64,000 nucleotides of DNA from Legionellaceae bacterium. GTDB lineage: Bacteria > Pseudomonadota > Gammaproteobacteria > Legionellales > Legionellaceae. The stretch covers positions 1-64,000 of the forward strand of contig JARGPP010000021.1 of NCBI GenBank assembly GCA_029210085.1, written 5' to 3'. The first letter of the stretch is position 1; each line of letters opens with the position of its first letter. A model generated the notes under the pieces. The model had not been told where the DNA came from, ran no database searches, and was given only the letters and a program-made list of their open reading frames with translations. A program made the position numbers and the translations under genes. Shown in pieces: positions 45,892 to 54,726 of this stretch.

Positions 45892-46842
45892 TTATTTAGT
45901 TTGTTTCATATAGGCAAAGCAGTTGCCTCCTTGTTCTTTCGCGTGATACATCGCTTTGTCTGCTAGCTGAATTAGCTTTTGTTCATCAAATAGCGATGAT
46001 GTATTAAAAGCAATGCCGATGCTCGCCGATAACTGATATTGCTTGTTTTTAATATCGATGGATTGATTGCATGCAGCTAAAATCCGTTTTGCTATTGTAT
46101 CTAAATAATGTTGCTCAGGAATTGGAAAAATAGTCAAAATAAACTCATCTCCCCCTACCCTTGCTATAAGATCTTCTGCGCGTAAGACTTGAGATAGTCG
46201 AGAGCTGATGGTTTTTAGTATTAAATCTCCTATATCATGACCATAGTTGTCATTGATTGGTTTGAACTTATCTAAGTCAATATAGAGCAAACCAAGAGTT
46301 GCTTTATCGCGTTGTACTTTTGAGGCGAGGCGTTTGATATGGTCATCAAAGTAACGGCGATTAGGAAGGTTTGTCACTGTGTCAACAAAGGCATACTGAG
46401 TCATTTGTGCTTCATCTGCTTTTTGAAGTGAAATATCTCGCAGCAAGTTAACGGCAATGGGGCCTTTATCGGTTTGAATGGCGAAAAGAGATGATTCCAT
46501 TGGAAAAGTGGAGCCATCTTTTCTTTGGGCAGAAAGTTGAAGCTCTCGACTCTCTAAATATCGAGGAGTTGGATTTTCAAAAAAAGAGGCGCGTAGTTTA
46601 GGGTGTATGGCCTTAATTTTGTCCGGCACTAAATCGTCAATATTGATCTGAAGAAAATCAGTTTTTGTATATTGGAACAGTTTTTGTGCGACCTGATTGG
46701 TTAAGATAATCTCACCAGATTCAGTACTTAAGATAACTGCTTCTGGAACTAGCTGTAAAAAATTAATGAAATTTTTTGAAGTTAGGAACGCATGGTCCCA
46801 TTGCACCGTCTTGTCGTATGATAAGCTATTTTTTTTTATCAT
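45892..46842 (-). CDS. PAS-GGDEF diguanylate cyclase
   Basis: 316 aa, soluble. A PAS domain (about 25-145; EAVILSTESGEIILTNQVAQKLF, FAIQTDKGPIAVNLLRDIS) precedes a GGDEF domain with FVDTVTNLPNRRYFDDHIKR, YIDLDKFKPIND and an intact ARVGGDEFIL active site. It should make cyclic di-GMP from GTP under control of the PAS domain. No EAL domain is attached, and no clear RxxD inhibitory site is visible just before the GGDEF motif. It is monocistronic. Confidence 0.93.
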   Translation of the reverse strand: MIKKNSLSYDKTVQWDHAFLTSKNFINFLQLVPEAVILSTESGEIILTNQVAQKLFQYTKTDFLQINIDDLVPDKIKAIHPKLRASFFENPTPRYLESRELQLSAQRKDGSTFPMESSLFAIQTDKGPIAVNLLRDISLQKADEAQMTQYAFVDTVTNLPNRRYFDDHIKRLASKVQRDKATLGLLYIDLDKFKPINDNYGHDIGDLILKTISSRLSQVLRAEDLIARVGGDEFILTIFPIPEQHYLDTIAKRILAACNQSIDIKNKQYQLSASIGIAFNTSSLFDEQKLIQLADKAMYHAKEQGGNCFAYMKQTK

Positions 46843-46895
46843 GCGCTTTGCCTCTGTTTAGGGTTGCTGAATAAGCAATCAATCATGGCGAGTCA

Positions 46896-47087
46896 CTATT
46901 GTCGTGTAATGAGCACTAAAAATGCAACAAATAAGATGAGAATTAAAGCAAGAATACCCATGCTAGAAAAGCTTTTTTTTAAGTTTTCACGGCTAAATTG
47001 CTCAGGATTTCCTTTGATAGCGCGGTAGATAAACCAAGCAATCAGTCCTGCACCGATTAAGGCAAGTATTTGATAAAAAGTATTCAT
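46896..47087 (-). CDS. Small two-helix membrane protein
   Basis: 63 aa. Two hydrophobic helices (QILALIGAGLIAWFIYRAI and MGILALILILFVAFLVLIT) are joined by a polar loop. The ATG overlaps the fre stop by four bases (ATGA), which supports real translation. It ends the rho-ubiD-fre-direction cluster. Function unknown. Confidence 0.75.
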   Translation of the reverse strand: MNTFYQILALIGAGLIAWFIYRAIKGNPEQFSRENLKKSFSSMGILALILILFVAFLVLITRQ

Positions 47088-47800
47088 GACTGTTCTCCTA
47101 ATGGTTGCTCTAAATCGAAGGCATCTGAAAATAATTGATTCGCAGGAATGCCCTGCTCAATGAGGGCGTCACGAAGTGTATAAACAAAATTAAAAGGCCC
47201 CGCTAGGACGACTTGATAATGATTGAGTGTAAATAGAGGTTGCTCCGTAATGCGCGCAATGAGAGGCATTTGAGTTGTAGTGGTAATGTGAGGAATATAG
47301 TTAAAGTGAGCAACGTGTTTTTCCCACGCCAGTACTTTTTCATCTAAATAGAGTTCTTCTGCTGTGCGTGCACTCCAAAAGAGTGTAAAAGGCTGTGTAT
47401 TGCCCTCAGTTAACAATTGTTCAATCATTGATTTAATAGGAGCGAAGCCTGTGCCGGCGGCAATAAATAAAATCGGGCGGCTGGGGTTGAGTGCATGTAA
47501 GGTGCAATGGCCAAAAGGCAGATTTAAAATAACGCGGCCTTGCTTTGTAATGGTATCAAGTACATGCTGCTGCTCAATATGATTAGGCTGGTGACGGATA
47601 TGTAATTCATAGGTTTTTGAACCCAGTGGCGCATTGGCAATTGAGTAGTAAAGTGTTTCATCTTGATTTGAAGAAACAATCTCTAAATATTGCCCCGCAT
47701 CGTAGTCTATATAGTGTTCTGGTGTGAGTGTTACACGAAGAAGACGATTGGTGAGCGGGGTCACTTGGGTCACTTCGGCTGGTGTCATTGTGATTGACAT
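47084..47800 (-). CDS. fre: NAD(P)H-flavin reductase
   Basis: 238 aa, a ferredoxin-NADP reductase-like protein. The flavin-binding part has GQYLEIVSSNQ and YSIANAP; the nucleotide-binding part has LFIAAGTGFAPIKSM and the C-terminal LAGPFNFVYTLRDAL. It reduces free flavins with NAD(P)H. Its place next to ubiD is the same as in E. coli, 2 bp after ubiD ends. It may supply reduced flavin for the prenyl-FMN-dependent UbiD system (inference). Confidence 0.9.
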   Translation of the reverse strand: MSITMTPAEVTQVTPLTNRLLRVTLTPEHYIDYDAGQYLEIVSSNQDETLYYSIANAPLGSKTYELHIRHQPNHIEQQHVLDTITKQGRVILNLPFGHCTLHALNPSRPILFIAAGTGFAPIKSMIEQLLTEGNTQPFTLFWSARTAEELYLDEKVLAWEKHVAHFNYIPHITTTTQMPLIARITEQPLFTLNHYQVVLAGPFNFVYTLRDALIEQGIPANQLFSDAFDLEQPLGEQS

Positions 47801-47802
47801 GT

Positions 47803-49266
47803 TTATAGTCCTAGTTCAGGCCAGTAATTATCTATTTTATTTAAAATATCCGGGTCCATCTCCATGGGCTTTCCCCAGGGGCGGCTAGTTTCGCCAGTCC
47901 ATTTATTGGTTGCGTCCATTCCTATCTTTGAACCCAGGCCTGATGTGGGGGATGCAAAATCAAGATAATCCATCGGGGTGTTGTCTATGATTACCGTATC
48001 GCGTGCAGGGTCCATTCGGGTGGTCATTGCCCAAATAACATCTTGCCAATTACGAGCATTGATATCATCGTCACATACAATCACAAATTTGGTATACATA
48101 AATTGTTTTAAGAAAGACCATACAGCCATCATGACGCGTTTTGCATGCCCGGGATATTGTTTTTTGATTGTGACGACGGCTAAACGATAAGAGCAGCCTT
48201 CTGGAGGTAGATAAAAATCGGTAATTTCAGGAAATTGTTTTTGCAAGAGCGGGATAAACACTTCATTGAGTGCTAACCCTAAGATTGCAGGTTCATCGGG
48301 TGGGCGGCCAGTATAGGTGCTGTGGTAAATAGGGTCTGGACGGTGTGTGATGCGCTCAACGGTGAAAACAGGGAATGATTCGACTTCGTTATAATAACCT
48401 GTGTGATCACCAAAAGGACCTTCTGGGGCATTCTGGTTGGGTTCAAGGTAGCCTTCAAGTACAAATTCGGCATTGGCTGGTACATGTAGGTCATGTTCAG
48501 TGCAGCGCGTTAGATGTGTGCGTTTGCCACGCAGAAGCCCCGCAAAAGCATATTCAGATAGACTATCAGGCACAGGGGTTACTGCTGCGAGTAAAGTAGC
48601 GGGATCTGTGCCGAGTGTGACGGCAATTGGGAAGCGCTCACCGGGGTATTCTTTTTGGAAAGCTAAAAAGTCTAGCGCACCACCACGGTGAGCTAGCCAG
48701 CGCATGATTAATTGGTTTTTATTGAGTACTTGTTGCCGATAAATACCAATATTTTCACGGGCTTGATGAGGGCCTTTAGTGGTTACAAGACCCCAAGTAA
48801 TGAGTGGCGCAGCATCCTCTGGCCAACAGGTTTGGATGGGAAGTTTTGTGAGGTCAACGTCATTTTTTTCTAAAACATGGGTTTGGCATATGGCGCGTTC
48901 AGTGGTTTTAGGGGCCATATTAAGTGCATGTTTTAAAAGAGGAATTTGCTGAAATGCATCTTTGAAACCTTTGGGTGGCTCAGGCTCTTTCAGAGCAGCA
49001 AGTAGTTGGCCAATATCCCGAAGCGCACGAATGTCTTTTTGTCCCATTGCAAGTGCAACGCGTTCAACGGTTCCAAAGAGGTTGGTTAGTACAGGAATGC
49101 GATGGTTTTTAGGGTGCGTGAAAAGCAGAGCCGGCCCGTTGTTGCGTAATACTTTGTCGCTAACGGCCGTCATTTCTAGATAAGGGGAAACAGGGTAGTC
49201 AATACGAGTCAGCAGCTTACGTGATTCTAGATGAGTTATAAAATCACGCAAGTCACTATACTTCAT
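47803..49266 (-). CDS. ubiD: 4-hydroxy-3-polyprenylbenzoate decarboxylase UbiD
   Basis: 487 aa, near the family's usual length. Motifs include [56 protein letters not shown] with the catalytic glutamates, and [27 protein letters not shown]. It uses prenylated FMN to decarboxylate the ubiquinone precursor. It lies 19 bp after rho and 2 bp before fre. ubiX, which makes the cofactor, is not in the window. Confidence 0.97.
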   Translation of the reverse strand: MKYSDLRDFITHLESRKLLTRIDYPVSPYLEMTAVSDKVLRNNGPALLFTHPKNHRIPVLTNLFGTVERVALAMGQKDIRALRDIGQLLAALKEPEPPKGFKDAFQQIPLLKHALNMAPKTTERAICQTHVLEKNDVDLTKLPIQTCWPEDAAPLITWGLVTTKGPHQARENIGIYRQQVLNKNQLIMRWLAHRGGALDFLAFQKEYPGERFPIAVTLGTDPATLLAAVTPVPDSLSEYAFAGLLRGKRTHLTRCTEHDLHVPANAEFVLEGYLEPNQNAPEGPFGDHTGYYNEVESFPVFTVERITHRPDPIYHSTYTGRPPDEPAILGLALNEVFIPLLQKQFPEITDFYLPPEGCSYRLAVVTIKKQYPGHAKRVMMAVWSFLKQFMYTKFVIVCDDDINARNWQDVIWAMTTRMDPARDTVIIDNTPMDYLDFASPTSGLGSKIGMDATNKWTGETSRPWGKPMEMDPDILNKIDNYWPELGL

Positions 49267-49285
49267 GCATATATTCCCAGTGTGC

Positions 49286-50554
49286 TTATTTTTCTTGACG
49301 CTTCATAGCGCCAAAAAATTCAGCATTTGTTTTATGGCTTTTCATGCGTTCGAGTAAAAACTCAATTGCGTCTGATTCGTCCATAGGTTGTAGAATTTTG
49401 CGTAAAATCCACATCCGTTGAAGTTCTTCAGGTGAAAGCAGTAAGTCTTCTCGGCGTGTACCTGAGCGGTTGATATTGATAGCTGGGAAGGTACGGCGCT
49501 CAGAAATAGTTCGGCTTAAGTGGATTTCCATATTACCGGTTCCTTTGAACTCTTCATAGATAACTTCATCCATTTTAGAGCCAGTTTCAACCATGGCTGT
49601 TGCAAGAATAGTAAGGCTACCGCCTTCTTCAATATTACGTGCAGCTCCGTATAAGCGTTTTGGACGTTGTAGGGCATTAGCATCTACACCACCCGTGAGT
49701 ACTTTTCCTGATGAGGGTACAACGGTGTTATAAGCACGTGCAAGACGCGTCAACGAATCGAGTAAAATCACAACATCTTTTTTGTGTTCAACGAGTCGTT
49801 TGGCTTTTTCAATGACCATTTCAGCAACTTGTACGTGGCGTGTGGCTGGCTCATCAAATGTGCTTGCGACCACTTCACCTTTGACCGAACGTTGCATTTC
49901 GGTGACTTCCTCTGGTCGCTCATCGATGAGCAGTACAATTAAGTGGCAATCAGGGTAGTTTTTTGCAATGGAATGTGCGATGTTCTGCAGCATGATGGTT
50001 TTACCGGCTTTAGGAGGCGCGACAATGAGGCCACGTTGCCCAAGTCCAAAGGGTGCTGCAAGATCAATGACGCGAGCAGTTAAGTCTTCGGTACTTCCAT
50101 TTCCCTGTTCCATGACGAGTCGTTCAGAAGCAAAAAGAGGCGTTAGGTTTTCAAACAGAATTTTACGTTTTGCATTTTCAGGCGTGTCATAATTAATCTT
50201 GTCGACTTTAAGTAATGCAAAATAGCGCTCATTGTCTTTAGGCGGACGAATTTTTCCTGAAATGGTATCTCCTGTGCGCAGGCCAAAACGTCTGATTTGG
50301 CTAGGTGAAACATAAATGTCATCAGGACCTGCTAGATATGAGCCATCGGGTGAGCGTAAGAAACCAAAGCCACCTTCAGGTAAAATTTCAACCACACCAT
50401 TGCCATAAATATCAGCGCCTTTTGCTGCGTGTGATTTTAATATGGAAAAAATGATGTCTTGCTTACGCATTCGAGAGGTGTTGTCAATTTTTGCTTCTTG
50501 GGCGATGTTTACCAATTCAGCAATCGGTAATCGCTTTAATTCACTCAGATTCAT
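49286..50554 (-). CDS. rho: Transcription termination factor Rho
   Basis: 422 aa, typical. The N-terminal helical and cold-shock-like RNA-binding domain ([33 protein letters not shown]) is followed by the hexameric ATPase with P-loop [11 protein letters not shown], Walker [15 protein letters not shown]-loop [11 protein letters not shown] and R-loop [19 protein letters not shown]. It ends transcription of untranslated RNA. trxA, its frequent upstream neighbour, is absent here. Rho-dependent ends may explain why few hairpin terminators are visible in this window. Confidence 0.98.
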   Translation of the reverse strand: MNLSELKRLPIAELVNIAQEAKIDNTSRMRKQDIIFSILKSHAAKGADIYGNGVVEILPEGGFGFLRSPDGSYLAGPDDIYVSPSQIRRFGLRTGDTISGKIRPPKDNERYFALLKVDKINYDTPENAKRKILFENLTPLFASERLVMEQGNGSTEDLTARVIDLAAPFGLGQRGLIVAPPKAGKTIMLQNIAHSIAKNYPDCHLIVLLIDERPEEVTEMQRSVKGEVVASTFDEPATRHVQVAEMVIEKAKRLVEHKKDVVILLDSLTRLARAYNTVVPSSGKVLTGGVDANALQRPKRLYGAARNIEEGGSLTILATAMVETGSKMDEVIYEEFKGTGNMEIHLSRTISERRTFPAININRSGTRREDLLLSPEELQRMWILRKILQPMDESDAIEFLLERMKSHKTNAEFFGAMKRQEK

Positions 50555-50894
50555 AGGGCTCGCTTTGGGGTTGTTAATTAAAAATTTTTGATTAAATGCA
50601 ATGGGTATCCAGAATTTATCTTACGAGAAGTATCGTATTAGGGACGATGGCTTTCTTTTAATAATATCGTATTTATGTTTGGCTAGACGCCTTGCACGCA
50701 TTTATAATAATCTTTTAGATTGAGAAATGCTAGCACAATTTTTGTGTGGTGCCTATAGATTTGGTAATTAAGATATTGAGGTGTTTTTGACTCAAAATAT
50801 ATATTTGTGTGTTTGTACGTGCAATAATTGCCCACTGATATGATTAAAGCAATATTAATCTCATTATTTTTGTATTGATAACACTGGGAAAGTC
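50555..50894. other. Divergent intergenic region rho / yhbY
   Basis: This 340-bp AT-rich stretch separates rho and yhbY starts. I see no open frame, RNA gene or clear repeat. It must hold both promoters and probably the rho leader, which in E. coli serves autogenous control; no attenuator hairpin stands out. Confidence 0.5.
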
Positions 50895-51167
50895 ATGGAT
50901 AAATTAGTAAAAAAGAAATTAAAAGCTGAGGCGCATCAATTAAAGCCAGTAATTATTGTTGGCGCGAAAGGCGTTACGCCGGCACTCATCGAAGAAACGA
51001 ATTATGCCCTGCAGGCGCATGAATTAATCAAAGTCAAAGTTAATGGAGAAGATAAGCATTGCCGAGAAGAGATAGCGATGTCTTTGTGTGATGCATTAAA
51101 TGCTCATTTTATACAATTAATTGGACATATCGCCATTCTTTATCGAGAAAACCCAGATAAAAATTAA
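50895..51167 (+). CDS. yhbY: YhbY/CRM-domain RNA-binding protein
   Basis: 90 aa, a single CRS1-YhbY domain. It reads LKAEAHQLKPVIIVGAKGVTPALIEE, then HELIKVKVNG, and the GxxR-like loop near FIQLIGHIAILYRENP. The protein binds pre-50S ribosomal particles. It stands alone here, away from ftsH/rlmE. Confidence 0.95.
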   Translation: MDKLVKKKLKAEAHQLKPVIIVGAKGVTPALIEETNYALQAHELIKVKVNGEDKHCREEIAMSLCDALNAHFIQLIGHIAILYRENPDKN

Positions 51168-51249
51168 GCTGGTTATCTTTATATGATTGAGATAGTAGTG
51201 AAAGAGCTTGCTATCTGTCATTAGACGGTATTTTTTGAGAGAGAAGTGC

Positions 51250-52170
51250 ATGAAAGAGCAAATGTTTATTGATGATCTTAGGAAAGTACAGCTCACAGAA
51301 GAGCCGCGTATTATACCTGATATGGAGTTGGTTTGGGTTTTATCTGGAAGGACGTGTGTAATATCGAATAGATATCTAAATGAGGTGACAAAGAAGCTTG
51401 ATGGTAGGGAGTTTGATCCCAACGATGATTATTTAAGGGTGATGCGTGGCATAGAAGTTGCTGATGAGATTAACGCACTTCGTGCTGGTAAAGCAATTGA
51501 AGACTTAACGGATGCAGACCGTGTGATTCCTCTTTTATATAATGGGACCGTCCTTCAGAACGAGGTTTTTAAAGAGGCTCTAGAAAAGAACATGCTGCCT
51601 TATCCTAAAAGGCTTTTCAGCATTGAGTCTATTTATCCAGAAACAACAGTGGGCCAGATTAAGAGCTTTAAATCTTTTTTAGCTGAAAATCATTACCGTT
51701 CAATTGCTCTGGTCTCAAGTGCATTTCATTTGCCGCGTGCTGCTCGGACGTTGGGTGAAGACTCACCGAATGCTTGGGATGAAGAGGCGTTGGGGTTGTT
51801 TCAAAATATATTAGCAACCATCAAATGCTATTTTTATGGTGTAGATAAAGCGTATCGAAATCCTGGGACTGAGATTGATTTAAAGTGCGAACCTAATGCG
51901 ATGTATAATTATTCATCTGGATTTGAAGGTACACGACCAAAAACGATTTCTAAATGGGTGAGTAAGAATATGTTTTTGTGCCAAGAAGATGTGGAGTGGC
52001 AAGAGGGTTTTGAGGTGCATCAGGCTGGACAGTCAACGTCACTTTTGTCAAAGTTACCTGAGCTTCCTATGGTTATTCCAAAGACGTGTTTTGAATTAAC
52101 ATGGTTTGGAAAGACTAAAGAGCGACCAGAAGACCCCCTTTTATTATTAACGAATGGGCCCACATTATAA
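51250..52170 (+). CDS. DUF218-like (YdcF/SanA) protein
   Basis: About 306 aa. The core resembles DUF218: LVWVLSGRT near the start, the acidic turn ETTVGQIKSFKSFLAENHYRSIALVSSAFHLPRAARTL (the VSSxxHxxRA signature), and a following helix. No N-terminal membrane helix is seen, unlike SanA/ElyC, so it is probably cytosolic. The C-terminal half (from about 190) has no parallel I recognise. ATG 51250 is chosen for the GAGAGAAG upstream. Such soluble versions occur in Legionellales; the function is unknown. Confidence 0.65.
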   Translation: MKEQMFIDDLRKVQLTEEPRIIPDMELVWVLSGRTCVISNRYLNEVTKKLDGREFDPNDDYLRVMRGIEVADEINALRAGKAIEDLTDADRVIPLLYNGTVLQNEVFKEALEKNMLPYPKRLFSIESIYPETTVGQIKSFKSFLAENHYRSIALVSSAFHLPRAARTLGEDSPNAWDEEALGLFQNILATIKCYFYGVDKAYRNPGTEIDLKCEPNAMYNYSSGFEGTRPKTISKWVSKNMFLCQEDVEWQEGFEVHQAGQSTSLLSKLPELPMVIPKTCFELTWFGKTKERPEDPLLLLTNGPTL

Positions 52171-52188
52171 AAATAATTTAGAAATCTC

Positions 52189-52217
52189 TTGTGACTTGCG
52201 CAGGTTTTAGTTAGAAT
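52189..52217 (+). promoter_or_regulatory. Promoter of rplM-rpsI
   Basis: TTGTGA (52189-52194) and TAGAAT (52212-52217) are 17 bp apart, followed by a GC-rich discriminator (CGCCCG), usual for stringently controlled ribosomal promoters. The leader to the rplM ATG is about 53 bases. Confidence 0.7.
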
Positions 52218-52276
52218 CGCCCGTCCAGATTATTAGAAAACTAAGTTATTGAACACTAGGCGTACGGAGTGAATAC

Positions 52277-52711
52277 ATGAAAACCTTTAGTGCCAAAGCC
52301 ACTGATATTCATCGTGATTGGTATATCGTTGATGCAAGCGACAAAGTATTAGGTCGCCTTGCGACCGAAATTGCACGTCGTTTACGTGGAAAACATAAAG
52401 CCGAGTATACACCCCATGTGGATACCGGAGATTACATCATTGTGACAAATGCCGAAAAGGTGCGTGTGACGGGACGTAAATTTAAAGATAAAACTTATTA
52501 TTCGCATTCGGGTTTTCCTGGCGGACTTAAATCAATTTCTTTTGATAAGTTGCAGGAAAAAAATCCGGCTCGAATTATTGAGCTTGCTGTGAAAGGTATG
52601 TTGCCTAAAAATTCTTTGGGTCGTGATATGTACCGTAAGCTTAAAGTTTATGCAGGTGTTGAGCATCCGCATGAAGCACAGCAACCTAAAGAACTTGTGA
52701 TTGAGGAATAA
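52277..52711 (+). CDS. rplM: 50S ribosomal protein L13
   Basis: 144 aa (E. coli 142). Motifs include [43 protein letters not shown] and [24 protein letters not shown]. It is an early assembly protein of the 50S subunit. It is followed after 5 bp by rpsI, as in most bacteria. Confidence 0.99.
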   Translation: MKTFSAKATDIHRDWYIVDASDKVLGRLATEIARRLRGKHKAEYTPHVDTGDYIIVTNAEKVRVTGRKFKDKTYYSHSGFPGGLKSISFDKLQEKNPARIIELAVKGMLPKNSLGRDMYRKLKVYAGVEHPHEAQQPKELVIEE

Positions 52712-52716
52712 GTATT

Positions 52717-53148
52717 ATGGCTGAATTAGCGCAGCATTATGGAACAGGTCGTCGTAAGAGCTCAACAGCTCGCGTTTTTATGCGTCCAGGTAAAGGCAAT
52801 ATCATGATTAACAAGCGCTCATTAGATGAGTATTTTGGTCGTGAGACAGCTTGTATGTTAGTAAGGCAACCCCTTGAAACCGTTGATATGCTTGGGAAGT
52901 TTGATATTTATGCAACCGTTAAAGGTGGTGGTATCTCAGGTCAAGCGGGTGCAATTCGGCTAGGCATTGCGCGTGCTCTAGTTGCTTACAATGAAGAAGA
53001 TGCTGCTGAAGATGCAGGGCTTCATCCTGATTCTTATCGACGCCAATTACGTGCGCGTGGGTTATTAACACGTGACTCAAGAAAGGTAGAGCGGAAGAAG
53101 GTTGGATTGCGCAAAGCGCGTCGTGCAACACAGTACTCTAAGCGATAA
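52717..53148 (+). CDS. rpsI: 30S ribosomal protein S9
   Basis: 143 aa against 130 in E. coli. The ends are conserved ([47 protein letters not shown] with the P-site tRNA-contacting tail). The extra length comes mainly from an internal insertion of about a dozen residues around [17 protein letters not shown]. It lies 5 bp after rplM. Confidence 0.98.
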   Translation: MAELAQHYGTGRRKSSTARVFMRPGKGNIMINKRSLDEYFGRETACMLVRQPLETVDMLGKFDIYATVKGGGISGQAGAIRLGIARALVAYNEEDAAEDAGLHPDSYRRQLRARGLLTRDSRKVERKKVGLRKARRATQYSKR

Positions 53149-53156
53149 TTTGTTTT

Positions 53157-53188
53157 TTTTACCACTTTCTTGATCAATTGTGGTAAAA
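53157..53188. repeat. 9-bp inverted repeat between rpsI and sspA
   Basis: TTTTACCAC (53157-53165) and GTGGTAAAA (53180-53188) flank a 14-base loop that contains the palindrome TTGATCAA. No T-run follows on the plus strand, so it is a weak terminator at best. It could serve as an mRNA processing or attenuation hairpin before sspA. Confidence 0.45.
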
Positions 53189-53226
53189 TAAGCCTCCCTG
53201 CTGTTACATATTACTGAGGAGTGAGG

Positions 53227-53847
53227 ATGGCTATTATTGCAAAACGCACCGTCATGTCGTTATATTCTGACAGTGACGACGTTTATAGTCATCAGGTTCG
53301 TATTGTTTTAGCTGAAAAAGGCGTTAATGTCGATATTATTTCGGTTAAGAAAGATGTGATACCTGATGATTTATTAACCGTAAATCCCTACGGTACAGTT
53401 CCAACTTTAATTGATAGAGAACTTGTGCTGTATGAAGCACGAATTATCATGGAATATCTGGATGAACGTTTCCCTCATCCGCCCTTATTGCCTGTTTACC
53501 CTGTTGCGCGTGCAGAAACACGAAAAATGATGCATCGTATTGAGCAAGACTGGTATGGCTTATTGCATGAATATCAAAATGGCAAAGCAACGGATGCTTC
53601 TCGTCAACAATTATGCGATAGCTTAGCAAGTTTAGATCCTGTTTTTGCGGATAAACCTTTCTTTTTAAGTGATGAACATTCGTTACTTGACTGCGCACTT
53701 GCACCACTCTTATGGCGTTTGCCGATGCTTGGTGTAACCTTGCCAGAAGAAGCTGTTGCTTTGCATGCTTATATGCAGCGATTGTTTGAGCGTGAAGCAT
53801 TTCAGAGTAGTTTAACTGATGCTGAGAGGCAGTTAAGGGTAGCTTAG
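53227..53847 (+). CDS. sspA: Stringent starvation protein A
   Basis: 206 aa, a glutathione S-transferase fold. It begins with TVMSLYSDSDDVYSHQVRIVLAEKGV and has NPYGTVPTLIDRELVLYEARIIMEYLDERFPHPPL, the usual SspA signature with the P84-H85-P86 type surface. It binds RNA polymerase. ATG 53227 follows GAGGAGTGAGG; GTG 53221 is also possible. It is followed by sspB after 2 bp. Confidence 0.96.
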   Translation: MAIIAKRTVMSLYSDSDDVYSHQVRIVLAEKGVNVDIISVKKDVIPDDLLTVNPYGTVPTLIDRELVLYEARIIMEYLDERFPHPPLLPVYPVARAETRKMMHRIEQDWYGLLHEYQNGKATDASRQQLCDSLASLDPVFADKPFFLSDEHSLLDCALAPLLWRLPMLGVTLPEEAVALHAYMQRLFEREAFQSSLTDAERQLRVA

Positions 53848-53849
53848 AG

Positions 53850-54257
53850 ATGACAACCATAACGGAAATGACGTCAAGCCGACCTTATCTTATTCGCTCT
53901 ATTTATGATTGGATTGTTGATAATCATTTAACCCCGTATCTTTTGGTGAATGCAGAATATCCGGGGGTTGAAATTCCGCAAGAGTATGTCACTGCAGGTC
54001 GTGTCATTTTAAATATTTCACCTGAATCTTGTCGTGGCTTACATCTAGAGAATGACAGAATTGTTTTAACAACGCGCTTTTCTGGTCGAACAGTTCAATT
54101 GGCTTTAAGCCCAGCTGCAGTACTGGCTATTTATGCAAAAGAAAATGGTCGTGGTATGGAGTTTGATGAAGATGATACTGACTTACCACCATCAGATGGC
54201 ACGGGCGGCTCAAAAACTGGCGCAGGACGTAAGCCTGCATTAAGGTTAGTGAAGTAA
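53850..54257 (+). CDS. sspB: ClpXP specificity-enhancing factor SspB
   Basis: 135 aa. The substrate-binding domain shows RPYLIRSIYDWIVDNHLTPYLLVNA and ILNISPESCRGLHLENDRI; a flexible linker rich in Asp, Pro and Gly leads to the ClpX-binding tail RKPALRLVK. It delivers ssrA-tagged proteins to ClpXP. It is cotranscribed with sspA. Confidence 0.96.
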   Translation: MTTITEMTSSRPYLIRSIYDWIVDNHLTPYLLVNAEYPGVEIPQEYVTAGRVILNISPESCRGLHLENDRIVLTTRFSGRTVQLALSPAAVLAIYAKENGRGMEFDEDDTDLPPSDGTGGSKTGAGRKPALRLVK

Positions 54258-54258
54258 T

Positions 54259-54726
54259 ATGAAAGCCTGCTTTGATTTAGCAGATGAAGCAGAAACAATT
54301 GTTTTAGCACGTGCTTTGGCTCCTTATTTGGACGCACCTTTGGTTTTAAGTTTTCAAGGGGGCTTGGGCGCGGGAAAAACAACATTCATTCGAGCGATGT
54401 TACGCGCGCAGGGCATAACGGGCACCATAAAGAGCCCAACTTTTTCTTGGGTTGAAAGTTATACTTTTTCAAGTTGTGTGTTACACCACTTTGATTTGTA
54501 TCGTCTTTCAGACGAGACAACGCTTGATGATTTTGGTTTTCGAGACTATTTTTCTCCCGATTCAATTTGTTGTATTGAGTGGGCCGAACGTGCTCCTAGT
54601 TTGAAACCCTATATGGATGTGGTATTTTCATTTGAGGTAAGCGGTGAGGGGCGTGTCCTTTCTGTAACAGCTTTAAGCGCGCCTGGAGAAATCTTAGTTG
54701 ATGGTCTTCGGAGAATTTTAAAGTGA
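54259..54726 (+). CDS. tsaE: tRNA threonylcarbamoyladenosine ATPase TsaE
   Basis: 155 aa, YjeE family. The P-loop is GGLGAGKTTFIRAML, switch-like TIKSPTFSWVESY follows, and HHFDLYRL and CIEWAERA complete the pattern. It helps TsaB/TsaD make t6A37 in tRNA. Its end overlaps the amidase start by four bases. Confidence 0.96.
   Translation: MKACFDLADEAETIVLARALAPYLDAPLVLSFQGGLGAGKTTFIRAMLRAQGITGTIKSPTFSWVESYTFSSCVLHHFDLYRLSDETTLDDFGFRDYFSPDSICCIEWAERAPSLKPYMDVVFSFEVSGEGRVLSVTALSAPGEILVDGLRRILK

Noticed and set aside
53157-53188. Rho-independent terminator after rpsI
   Set aside because: The inverted repeat is followed by AAGCCTCC rather than a T-run, so it is listed only as a repeat.
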